A stretch of 64,000 nucleotides of DNA from positions 1 through 64,000 of the forward strand of contig JAPLDQ010000047.1 of assembly GCA_026391675.1 (NCBI GenBank), in the 5' to 3' direction. Positions 56,225 through 63,969 of the stretch are shown piece after piece. Source of the stretch: Bacteroidota bacterium. Lineage in GTDB: Bacteria; Bacteroidota; Bacteroidia; Bacteroidales; JACABE01. The notes beneath the pieces were generated by a model. It saw only the letters and a program-made list of their open reading frames with translations. It did not search any database and was not told the origin of the DNA. Position 1 is the stretch's first letter. Every line of letters begins with the position of its first letter. The translations under genes and the position numbers were made by a program.

Positions 56225-56770
56225 CTATTCTATATAATTTCGCTTTTTAGCTTCTTTTTTTAAGTAAGAATTAATTTTATCTTGGTTTTTAATTATAAAA
56301 TCTTTAAACATTTTTTTCTGTTTTGGCCTAGAATAAAGACCCATCCATTCCCAATTTGTAGATATGCTGTCATCATTTTCTGGAGTTCTTATTAAATTAC
56401 AATTCATAATTGCTCGATAGACAACTGTATCAACATTCGGATAAAATCCAAATAAATTAATAAAACTTGGATTTCCATAAGGGAAACATTTGATATTTTT
56501 TATAAAAGAAGAAAATATCTTTATCTCAAGAGTATCTCCAATATAAGAAGTATCAATAATTAATCCTTCAATAAAGCAAATGTTTATATCAACTACCTTA
56601 TTATCAACACATCCTATTTTATTCGATTTAAAATTTGATTCATAATAAAGCCATTTTGCAGCATTGAGCCTTCTATCGTATATACTTTCTTGTTTCTTAT
56701 TACAAAGACATAAAATTAATAAACAAAAAAATAAAATTATTGTATTCAGATAAATATAAAACTTTTTCAT
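56225..56770 (-). CDS. Putative lipoprotein immunity protein for tip F
   Basis: A 181-residue protein with the lipoprotein-type N-terminus MKKFYIYLNTIILFFCLLIL followed by Cys-Leu-Cys. The mature part has DRRLNAAKWLYYESNFKSNK and ends in a lysine-rich helix. It overlaps the JAB-like tip gene by four bases (ATGA), the tightest coupling in the array. No known domain. The immunity role is inferred. Confidence 0.5.
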   Translation of the reverse strand: MKKFYIYLNTIILFFCLLILCLCNKKQESIYDRRLNAAKWLYYESNFKSNKIGCVDNKVVDINICFIEGLIIDTSYIGDTLEIKIFSSFIKNIKCFPYGNPSFINLFGFYPNVDTVVYRAIMNCNLIRTPENDDSISTNWEWMGLYSRPKQKKMFKDFIIKNQDKINSYLKKEAKKRNYIE

Positions 56771-57645
56771 TTTTGTGTTGATCCTTTTTCTAATGTTTTT
56801 TTATCTACAACTATATCATTTTTCATAGATTTACCATAAATATAAATTTGCTCTCTACCAACAATAATATCAAGATTACCTTGGTTTGGATAATCTGCAT
56901 CTAAACTTGGATGATATTCACCTGTCCCAAATCCCGTACTTAAGCCTTCATTTGGGTGATCATGTATAGTGCCAATTTTATTTCCCATTTCTGGTTCATC
57001 TTCAGGAAAACCAGCAACAGTTGTAAGTCCACCCTTTATAGTTTTACTACCAATATTTATATTGCCATTTTTATTATAAAGATTAGATTTTGATTCATTA
57101 AAAAAGCCAGGTGTATATTGTCCAGTTGGAGATTCTTCACTTAAATTATCTTTGCCAACAATTGTATTTTTATTATAAAATGTTCTAAGTGATTTTACAT
57201 CAATAGTAAGTCCCATTTTTCGCCAACGTTCATTAGGCATATTAAAAGAAGATAAATCATCTTTACCTCCCTTCCCTTTGAATATTTTTAAGGAAATTGT
57301 AAAGTGCTTTAAATTTTTATCAGTAATTATAGTTATTGCAGTAGATAGTTTGTCATAAGATGTATGAAGTAAATCACCATTTTGATTATAATAAAGAGTT
57401 GTATCACCACCGGGATCTAAAATACATATTGGATTGTTCTCAAATGCTTCAAAAGGTGATAAGAATGGATATTTTGCTGCTTTAGGGTCAACACTCAACC
57501 ATCTCCCAATCCTCGGATCATAAATTCTTGCACCAAAATCTAAACTATTTCCAGTACCTTTAACCTCATCATCCTTCTCTTTCCCATTGAATCCGAACCG
57601 ACACTCGCCAGTATAGTAATTTGATGTGTAATTCCTTGTTATCAA
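56767..57645 (-). CDS. Orphan Rhs tip F: core plus JAB/JAMM-like toxin candidate
   Basis: A 292-residue fragment on the minus strand, TTG start. Residues about 8-55 are the core (CRFGFNGKEKDDEVKGTG, then YDPRIGRWLSVDP), nearly identical at DNA level to module A. In the tip, GTIHDHPNEGLSTGFGTG (His228, His230, Pro231) and HPSLDADYPNQGN (Ser247, Asp249 or Asp251) reproduce the HxHP...SxxD zinc site of JAB/MPN peptidases, with DIIVGREQIYIYG as the following strand. JAB-type tips are known among polymorphic toxins. A lipoprotein gene overlaps its end by four bases. It is inverted relative to the other modules. Confidence 0.68.
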   Translation of the reverse strand: MITRNYTSNYYTGECRFGFNGKEKDDEVKGTGNSLDFGARIYDPRIGRWLSVDPKAAKYPFLSPFEAFENNPICILDPGGDTTLYYNQNGDLLHTSYDKLSTAITIITDKNLKHFTISLKIFKGKGGKDDLSSFNMPNERWRKMGLTIDVKSLRTFYNKNTIVGKDNLSEESPTGQYTPGFFNESKSNLYNKNGNINIGSKTIKGGLTTVAGFPEDEPEMGNKIGTIHDHPNEGLSTGFGTGEYHPSLDADYPNQGNLDIIVGREQIYIYGKSMKNDIVVDKKTLEKGSTQK

Positions 57646-57684
57646 ACGATTTATGTATTTGATTTTTATAGTCTTATTAATAGG

Positions 57685-58197
57685 TCACAATATTATTTCT
57701 TTTCGCATTTTATTAACTTCTAATTCAAGCTTTTCATTTTCCAATTTTAAAATATTATCATCATATTTCTTTGCTTTTCCCCATTTAAGGAAACCATAAA
57801 TTGTCAAACAAATGCCAATTGGAAAAAATAGCCAAAACATAATATTATATAGTTTAATATTTTTTGTTCTAATAATAATCTCAAAAAATTTCTTTTCAGA
57901 TTCTATTTGATTAAAATGATTGGTATTATTTAATTCGGATAACACTTTTAGTAATTCCTTGCCATCTTTTGTTGTCCCATTTCTTGCAATGCTAAATTGG
58001 AGACTTTTTACATTTTTAGAATTCTCGTTAATTTTATAATTTAATATTTTAACGTCGTTCTCCAATTGAATTTTAATTATTTCTAACTCTTGCTTTTCTT
58101 TTAATGGATAGTAAACAGTTAATACAATTAGTAAAATACCAATTGAAACGAAATATTTATATAAGTTTTCGGAATCTGAAAAATAACTAGTTTCCAT
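57685..58197 (-). CDS. Two-TM coiled-coil membrane protein (partner of the PUA-like gene)
   Basis: A 170-residue protein. TM1 is at about residues 14-32 (FVSIGILLIVLTVYY), then a coiled coil of about 65 residues (KQELEIIKIQLENDVKILNY), TM2 at about residues 118-138 (MFWLFFPIGICLTIYGFL) and a second C-terminal coiled coil (ILKLENEKLELEVNKMRKE). Its start lies 11 bases inside the end of the upstream gene, so the two are translationally coupled. No family recognised. The coiled coils suggest oligomerisation, possibly a signalling or pore-forming partner; that is inference. Confidence 0.6.
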   Translation of the reverse strand: METSYFSDSENLYKYFVSIGILLIVLTVYYPLKEKQELEIIKIQLENDVKILNYKINENSKNVKSLQFSIARNGTTKDGKELLKVLSELNNTNHFNQIESEKKFFEIIIRTKNIKLYNIMFWLFFPIGICLTIYGFLKWGKAKKYDDNILKLENEKLELEVNKMRKEIIL

Positions 58198-59113
58198 TTT
58201 TATTAAACGGCTTAGTTAATTCGTAAGTATTCATTTTTAAAGTATCTATTACCACTGAGGTGCTTTTTAGAACAGTTTTATTCAGTTCAATAAACTTAGC
58301 AATTTCATTATCTTTTTCAGTGTCAAGGTTATTACAAGACGTTAAAAATATAAGATATGCTAAAACGGCAAGGCTTTTCCCTTTTTTTATTAATTCTAAA
58401 TTACCTTTAGATTGTAAATTTATTTTAATATAAAATTCATTTGTGTTTTCATTAAATCCAAAGTCCTGATTTATATTTTGCATCAATATTTTAATGTTAT
58501 CCATTAATAATTGCAGTTCATCAAAATTTACATCATCCGTTTTATCAATTTTTAAGACATAATGAGTATTATCTCCCTTTTTAAATAAATTACCAATTAC
58601 TCTGTCAATATGCGAGGCATAGTGATTTATACTACTAATTGCATGTTGGTTAGATTTAACCTTATAGAAAATAGGATTTAAATCTTCCATAGACTTGATC
58701 TCATACCATTCTACCTTTCTGCGTTTTATAAACTCTTTAACAGATAAATCTTCATAGGCTGCGTCATCATCAACTCTTCCAAATGCAAGTCTATCTGAAT
58801 TTCTACTCGGCATTACGATAATATCATCCTTTTTTAAGGAAATAAAGGTTTGTATTTTATTATAAGCCAAAGAAATCTTCATTTTTCCACTAAAAGTATT
58901 TAAGTCAACTTTTTCTATATCTGCCATTTTTTTCTTAATAGCTTCTATATTGCCGTTTCTAATATCATAAAGGGTTAAATAATCCCATCCTATTGCAATA
59001 AAATTATTCTGATAAAAATCTTCAAAAAGTCTCCCATAGTCAGTCCTAACAAACCAATAGTTTGACTCCGTGTTTACACTTTCTACCTTTAGAATTATTT
59101 CACTAATTGTCAT
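58187..59113 (-). CDS. PUA/Mrr-N-like sensor protein with C-terminal TM segment
   Basis: A 308-residue protein. Residues about 18-125 carry NYWFVRTDYGRLFEDFYQNN, then FIAIGWDYL and KKDDIIVMPSRNSDRLAFGR. This is the layout of the Mrr N-terminal/EVE-PUA-like domain found in restriction and defence proteins (a wxVRa...GW motif, then GDxVxxP...iGxV). The middle part is helical. A single hydrophobic segment (SLAVLAYLIFLTSC) near residue 240 and a helical tail of about 55 residues follow. No nuclease motif is visible. It overlaps the next gene by 11 bases. A ligand- or nucleic-acid-sensing role is inferred by analogy, not proven. Confidence 0.55.
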   Translation of the reverse strand: MTISEIILKVESVNTESNYWFVRTDYGRLFEDFYQNNFIAIGWDYLTLYDIRNGNIEAIKKKMADIEKVDLNTFSGKMKISLAYNKIQTFISLKKDDIIVMPSRNSDRLAFGRVDDDAAYEDLSVKEFIKRRKVEWYEIKSMEDLNPIFYKVKSNQHAISSINHYASHIDRVIGNLFKKGDNTHYVLKIDKTDDVNFDELQLLMDNIKILMQNINQDFGFNENTNEFYIKINLQSKGNLELIKKGKSLAVLAYLIFLTSCNNLDTEKDNEIAKFIELNKTVLKSTSVVIDTLKMNTYELTKPFNKNGN

Positions 59114-59326
59114 ATTTCATTATTTATTGTATAGTATCTTTTTTTGAATTTGATTTAAAGCTTTATAAATTGTAAAAATACTAAATAATCCTTGGTAATG
59201 TAATTGTTGTTAGTTAATCTTATTTACCGTTATAAAAATTTGTTTTACCGTAACTAAATTTTATTTTATCGTTGTTGCATTATTAAAGTTGAATTTTAAA
59301 TTATTAAGGTTTTTTAGCGGAGTACG

Positions 59327-59334
59327 CCCCCCCC
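59327..59334 (+). other. C8 homopolymer in a remnant-like gap
   Basis: Eight C in a row in an otherwise AT-rich 274-bp gap (59114-59387), inside a locally GC-richer patch (gcggagtacg before it). Such patches often mark scars of recombination or slippage. No gene is seen in the gap. Confidence 0.4.
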
Positions 59335-59387
59335 TTGTTGCAGGTCAACTATTAACCACAGTTCTACTTTTTATCGGTGTTACTTTA

Positions 59388-60482
59388 TTATTTTCCATTG
59401 CCTTTAGTTACTGTAGGGTTCTTACGAATAAACCCTTCAATAAAATCAGTGCCTGCATAACCCGCTGCTATAAATGCAAAGATTGTTGATTTAGTAAATG
59501 CCAAGTCTGCACTTCCAACGGCAGCAAGCACACCAGCAATAGCTCCAACTGCAGAAGCAATGAACAAACTTAAAACAAGTTGCTGAGTTTTGATAAGTTC
59601 TTTTTGTTCTTGTCCTGTTCTTATAGCTTCGTCTCCAATCTTTTTAATACCCACAACTACTCGAAGTCCTTGACCAACCATTCCAAGAATGGCTCCTAAA
59701 AGAATAATAATTAATGTGTTCATTGGTGTTGATTCCATTGTATTGATTTTTTTATTTGTTGTTGAATTGTTTGTGTTTGAATTAATTGTAACTGGAGTTG
59801 GAGATTCATTTTCCTCATTAAAAGCAGATGCAGATGCCATTGCTTCTTTCTCATCAAGAATTTCTAAATTTGTGATAGGATGGATTTCCCAAGACGTTGC
59901 TCTCCAATTTGTTCTACCAATATTGTCCTTTGGGTCGTCAGCAAAGTTTTCTGTTTCATGACTAAAATCGTAGAATAACCAACCTTGAATTTTCACCATA
60001 TGTCCTTTCATTTTTCCCTTAAGAGCTTCTGTTGTCCAATCAACACCTTGGTCAGCAAGTTTCTTTCTGATTCTTGGGGTAACTTCTACAATGAATCGTT
60101 TTTCGGGTCCTGTATCTTGGTCATTAAGAGTAAGTTCAATGTGAGTGTCTCTAAACAAGGGGTCTGATGTTTTACAATTACAGGTTTCTATCCCACCAAC
60201 TTTAACATCATAAACGTATCCTGTTACTTCAACTGCTTTAGCTTGGTTAAATTTTCCTTTGACAGCAGTGCCATCTATAAAATTTTCTAATGATAACCCA
60301 GTTTCAAAGTCGCCAGCTTTCGGAAAGTTATAACGATTCTTAAAAGGATTTTGATCATACTCTTTAGTCCCTTGCCTAGATGAACCATGCAAATTACAAG
60401 GTTGTCCGTCAATTGTAATTTCGTCTTGTCCATAAGCAACAAATGAAATTACTATCATGAGAAGTGTTAGAATTTTTTTCAT
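59388..60482 (-). CDS. Secreted OB-like domain fused to a multi-TM C-terminus
   Basis: A 364-residue protein. The signal peptide MKKILTLLMIVISFVAYG is followed by an OB-like region at about residues 75-215 with EVTGYVYDVKVGGIETCNCK and GHMVKIQGWLFYDFSHE. This is the form of the OB-like domain that in Bacteroidota often accompanies periplasmic or surface proteins. A Ser/Thr/Asn-rich linker (SPTPVTINSNTNNSTTNKK) leads to three hydrophobic segments (MNTLIIILLGAILGMVGQ; LSLFIASAVGAIAGVLAAV; ...FAFIAAGYAGTDFIEG). The C-terminal half resembles small phage- or element-encoded membrane proteins. Function unknown. Confidence 0.5.
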   Translation of the reverse strand: MKKILTLLMIVISFVAYGQDEITIDGQPCNLHGSSRQGTKEYDQNPFKNRYNFPKAGDFETGLSLENFIDGTAVKGKFNQAKAVEVTGYVYDVKVGGIETCNCKTSDPLFRDTHIELTLNDQDTGPEKRFIVEVTPRIRKKLADQGVDWTTEALKGKMKGHMVKIQGWLFYDFSHETENFADDPKDNIGRTNWRATSWEIHPITNLEILDEKEAMASASAFNEENESPTPVTINSNTNNSTTNKKINTMESTPMNTLIIILLGAILGMVGQGLRVVVGIKKIGDEAIRTGQEQKELIKTQQLVLSLFIASAVGAIAGVLAAVGSADLAFTKSTIFAFIAAGYAGTDFIEGFIRKNPTVTKGNGK

Positions 60483-60544
60483 TGTCGTTGATTTTTAAAA
60501 TTGTTTGTTTAATTGACTGTTTATTTCATGCAGAAACTCTCGGA

Positions 60545-60652
60545 TTAGCTATCTTCCCATGAGTTGCGGTTAACGTTTGTTGATTTTTTCATTTTATAAC
60601 CACCATCTTTTTTCCTCCACCATTCTATCCTTTCGTCTGTAACTGGGTCATA
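60545..60652 (-). other. Short remnant reading frame after the DeoR-sensor-like gene
   Basis: A 35-codon frame on the minus strand reads DPVTDERIEWWRKKDGGYKM, then KKSTNVNRNSWEDS, with no good start apart from an internal ATG. The tryptophan-rich start looks like coding sequence. It lies between two intact genes and is probably a decayed gene end. Confidence 0.25.
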
Positions 60653-61919
60653 TTACAGCATTTGGGTTTACGCTAAAAAAGTGTTTTAAAAATTCAGGGT
60701 TTCTAGTAATTTTATGAGGAAATTCCATTTCTATTTCAAAATAGCGGTTATCCGGGATTTTTGGAAATGGAAACATAATGTGGTTAACATTCTCAATTTT
60801 ATTACCTTTCATGCTAATACCTTCATCAGGTTTTAAAAGTGTTTTCAATGACTCAGAATGACCATGTAATAAATAATCCTGTTCAGATCTGCTGGTACTT
60901 ACTAATTTTATTTTTTTTGGGTTTGTTAGTTCATTATCATCTTTAATATCTAAATCATCATATCTTTCTTCATCAGGATAATTAAAACATGAATTAAGAC
61001 CTAATTGCTCGTTTATTTCATCATTACCTACATTTTTGAAAACTTTACCCAAAGGAGAAATAACAAAAACTTCATCAGAACAATTTACAATTTCTTGCTT
61101 AAATGCTAGATGACCTTTTCCACGTGCCATTGGAACAGGACAAAAATGTTGACTCCTACGTATTCGAATCCAATTCCCAACAGTTATTCCGATGAAAACT
61201 GGATCCTTAATTTCCTTTTGTAAATCAAAAATATATTTAAAATCTCTTTTCAAATTTTTAAGAGAATCTATAGTGACATTCCCAGTAACTGCTCCATAAA
61301 TTGCAAGCGGCTCACCAGGTAAAAAATGACATTTAAAAGCTAAAGGAGAAAATCTATCCTGTGGATTTACACGACCTTTTTCCATTGCTATCTCAATTCC
61401 AGGCAAATTATTTGTTGAAATATAAAGTTTATCAATCCAAGTTTGCTTTTTATATGAACAGGAAACAATACCTTCTGATAATACCTCAAAAAAATCAAAT
61501 AAAGTAGTTCCAGAATCTATTAACAGGCATACTTCTTTGCCATTGTTTATATGATTTTGACACCTGTTTAGCAATAAAGGAACAAATTTCTCTGCAATAA
61601 ACTTTTTTTCAATTTCGAAATGGCTTAATCTTTCACCAAATAATGTTTTTGAATTAGTCCCAATTTTTGCTTGTATCATTGCAGTTGTAAGCCAAGTTAC
61701 ATCTTTAACAAGTTCTTTTTGTATACTCTCACCTAATGGCACGGCTACTTCTTTGAGTTTCATTGTTTCAGTACTAAGCCATTTTTCATGCTTTTTTCTA
61801 AGTTCCTCTTCGTCATCATATTTTTTTTTACTAAACTGAAGTTCTTTATATAATAAATACAATCTTAGAATTACATCAATTAAAAGAATGCCAAGACCTA
61901 TCACTAAAACATTTTCCAT
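60648..61919 (-). CDS. Membrane-anchored DeoR-sensor-like (ISOCOT-fold) protein
   Basis: A 423-residue protein. An N-terminal TM (NVLVIGLGILLIDVILRLYL) is followed by a charged coiled segment. From about residue 130 the sequence follows the DeoR-type sugar-phosphate sensor order: EVCLLIDSGTTLFDFFEVL, DKLYISTNNLPGIEIAM, EPLAIYGAVTGNVTIDSL, DPVFIGITVGNWIRI, then a Lys-rich HLAFKQEIVNCSDEVFVIS. The helix-turn-helix of DeoR regulators is replaced by the membrane anchor. The C-terminal 120 residues are unique. It may sense a phosphorylated metabolite or nucleotide at the membrane; that is inference. It ends in TGA. Confidence 0.5.
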   Translation of the reverse strand: MENVLVIGLGILLIDVILRLYLLYKELQFSKKKYDDEEELRKKHEKWLSTETMKLKEVAVPLGESIQKELVKDVTWLTTAMIQAKIGTNSKTLFGERLSHFEIEKKFIAEKFVPLLLNRCQNHINNGKEVCLLIDSGTTLFDFFEVLSEGIVSCSYKKQTWIDKLYISTNNLPGIEIAMEKGRVNPQDRFSPLAFKCHFLPGEPLAIYGAVTGNVTIDSLKNLKRDFKYIFDLQKEIKDPVFIGITVGNWIRIRRSQHFCPVPMARGKGHLAFKQEIVNCSDEVFVISPLGKVFKNVGNDEINEQLGLNSCFNYPDEERYDDLDIKDDNELTNPKKIKLVSTSRSEQDYLLHGHSESLKTLLKPDEGISMKGNKIENVNHIMFPFPKIPDNRYFEIEMEFPHKITRNPEFLKHFFSVNPNAVI

Positions 61920-61998
61920 AATATTAATTTTTTAAGTTTTTATTATTCGTCTGTCTTTCCTGTCAAACCCCGTTTATTATTAATATCTACTTTTCACT

Positions 61999-62838
61999 TT
62001 ATTTCGGTGTCGTTTTATTTTCTGCAGAAGATTTTAAATAAGCTTCAATACTTTTGTTTACAACCTCTGGAATAATATCTATCACACGATGTATAATTGT
62101 CTTTGTCATTTTATCCGGTTGAATATCTTTAAACGCTGTTGAGAATTCCTGGTTCCATTTAAATGCATCTTCCAATTCCTTGTAATCGACTTTCCCTTTT
62201 TTGATATAAACATATAATCTTCCAAAACGTAAAGCATGCCTACGTGAAAATAGAGTCAAGCCTTCATGAAACAAAGCTCGGGTAATTGCAATTAAGAAAT
62301 AACCAAGAGCAAGAATTATTGAGGCGATAGTCAACTTCTTTAAAACAATTAGTGTTAGGCTATAACCATTTAAATTTAATGCTGTTATTTCTGAATCATT
62401 ATGATTTAGATAATAATACCAAGTGACGCCTAATAAAAAAACAACAAGTACAATTGATAAAATTATACCAGTTGTAATTAGCATTCTTCCACGTTTCGTT
62501 AATAACCTTTGAGCTTTCTCTACAAAAATATCAGTAGCTGCAAGAACGAAAGGCTCATCTATACCATTAGCATTAAGGTCTTTTTGTGCTGATAAGAGTA
62601 ATGTTTTACGAGCATAGACTTCCTTGCCGATATCTACCCATCTTTCTGGAATACGCTCATTGCTTTTTTCCTTTTTTTTCCAAAGATTAGAAATGTTGAT
62701 GCAAATCTTACCAATAAAACTTCTTTTTTCTTCAAGCTTGCTTAAGTTATATTCTATCCATTTAAGTACTTCAGAATCTTCAATTATTTTATTAGTTGTT
62801 TCATCTTCGCTATTATTAGTTTTTGTTTCTTCGATCAT
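61999..62838 (-). CDS. Two-TM membrane protein of unknown function
   Basis: A 279-residue protein. The N-terminal 115 residues are cytosolic and helical, with acidic start (TKTNNSEDETTNKIIEDSE). TM1 is at about 120-142 (MLITTGIILSIVLVVFLLGV), a short loop follows, and TM2 is at about 165-187 (LTIASIILALGYFLIAITRA). The C-terminal 90 residues are helical (HALRFGRLYVYIKKGKVDYK). No family recognised. It lies 79 bp upstream of the DeoR-sensor-like gene on the same strand, likely one transcript. Confidence 0.5.
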   Translation of the reverse strand: MIEETKTNNSEDETTNKIIEDSEVLKWIEYNLSKLEEKRSFIGKICINISNLWKKKEKSNERIPERWVDIGKEVYARKTLLLSAQKDLNANGIDEPFVLAATDIFVEKAQRLLTKRGRMLITTGIILSIVLVVFLLGVTWYYYLNHNDSEITALNLNGYSLTLIVLKKLTIASIILALGYFLIAITRALFHEGLTLFSRRHALRFGRLYVYIKKGKVDYKELEDAFKWNQEFSTAFKDIQPDKMTKTIIHRVIDIIPEVVNKSIEAYLKSSAENKTTPK

Positions 62839-63132
62839 AGATTTTTAATTATTATTTTTGTGTTAACCATTAATTCAATTATATTGTAATGGTTGTTTTA
62901 TTACTGCGATGTCGCTTTTTTTACGGCTTATTGATAACTTTTCGCATGTCGCAGTTTGTAATCACTTTCTATTTTAAAATAAAATTCGATATCTGAATTT
63001 TTCTAAAATTAATAATTATAAAGCCTTAAATATTATATGATTAAATCTTTTTTTTATCGTTTTAAATATATGTATAATCGTAACAATTTTTTAATTTAAC
63101 GTTAAAAATTAATTTAAAACCCATTCCCTGAT
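62839..63132. other. Gap between integrase and two-TM gene; inverted repeats
   Basis: No gene is seen in these 294 bp. ACTGCGA (62903-62909) and TCGCAGT (62949-62955) are exact complements with GTCGC/GCATGTCGC between them, a possible cruciform or attachment site. A second perfect palindrome, TTAACGTTAA, is at 63097-63106 next to the integrase stop. Confidence 0.4.
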
Positions 63133-63969
63133 TCATCTCAAAGGATGAAATTTATTTATCATTTCTCTTTGTTCTTCTAATGGAGTATATCGATATCTGA
63201 TAGTTGCTGATATCCATCTATGTCCTGCCATTAATTGCACTTGTTCTAGAGGGAGACGTTTTTCATTTAGCCAGTTTGATATTACACTCATTCTGATTGT
63301 AAGTGCATTTAAATTCCTGTCAGGAAATAGGGATTTATAGGTAGATACCATATAATTAACATCATCAACAGTCACTGGTGTACCTAGCTTCCCTACCAAT
63401 AATCTATCTGTTTTTGTAGAAATTAGCTTTTTTCTTGTTTCATTTATATATCTATCAATAATCCTGTATTGCTTGGGTATAAGTTCTAAATGTCGGCTGG
63501 TTGTTTTACCTGTTCCTTTTATATATAAAGTTCCATTATCCAAATCAACATTACTGACTTTAATGTTAGCGACTTCTCCTGCAGTAATCCCTTGATAGAT
63601 GAGTATAGAAATCAAAGTCCGGCTTTTTAGTTTTAAAATTTCATAACGTTCTTCCCTTTCCATTAGCATTTCCAATTCAGCTGTAGTAAACAAATCCTGA
63701 TGAATAATATCCCTGTTTCTCCTTTTACTTAATATCAAAGTCTTACATGGATGATCATTTCTTAATCCAATATCAATTAAAAAATCATAATATTTCTTTA
63801 CGGCTGCCAAAATCCCATTCTTTATATCGGAATTACTAAAATCCTTTACCTTTTCATTTAAATAGTTCAATATATCTTTGTATTTATAAATTTCTGCTTC
63901 AGGATTTGATTGAAGAAAATTTTTAATTGCATACATATAACTTTTGATTGTTTGCTTTGTATGTCCCAT
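63133..63969 (-). CDS. Tyrosine recombinase/integrase, 5' end beyond the window
   Basis: The visible part has 278 residues from an internal Met, but the frame is open upstream to the window edge (NEIENYLSHMGHTK), so the start is outside. The N-terminal SAM-like core-binding domain has TKQTIKSYMYAIKNFL. In the catalytic domain the first Arg is replaced: LIYQGITAGEVANIKVSNVD has Ala where GLRxxE is usual. The second Arg is kept in ALTIRMSVISNWL, and GHRWISATIRYRY holds the final His and the catalytic Tyr. This form recurs in Bacteroidota and is often encoded in tandem. It probably drives integration or rearrangement of the island. Confidence 0.8.
   Translation of the reverse strand: MGHTKQTIKSYMYAIKNFLQSNPEAEIYKYKDILNYLNEKVKDFSNSDIKNGILAAVKKYYDFLIDIGLRNDHPCKTLILSKRRNRDIIHQDLFTTAELEMLMEREERYEILKLKSRTLISILIYQGITAGEVANIKVSNVDLDNGTLYIKGTGKTTSRHLELIPKQYRIIDRYINETRKKLISTKTDRLLVGKLGTPVTVDDVNYMVSTYKSLFPDRNLNALTIRMSVISNWLNEKRLPLEQVQLMAGHRWISATIRYRYTPLEEQREMINKFHPLR

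Noticed and set aside
59289-59489. 66-residue plus-strand frame after the C8 tract
   Set aside because: It runs antisense into the end of the OB-like/TM gene and has no recognisable start site or family.
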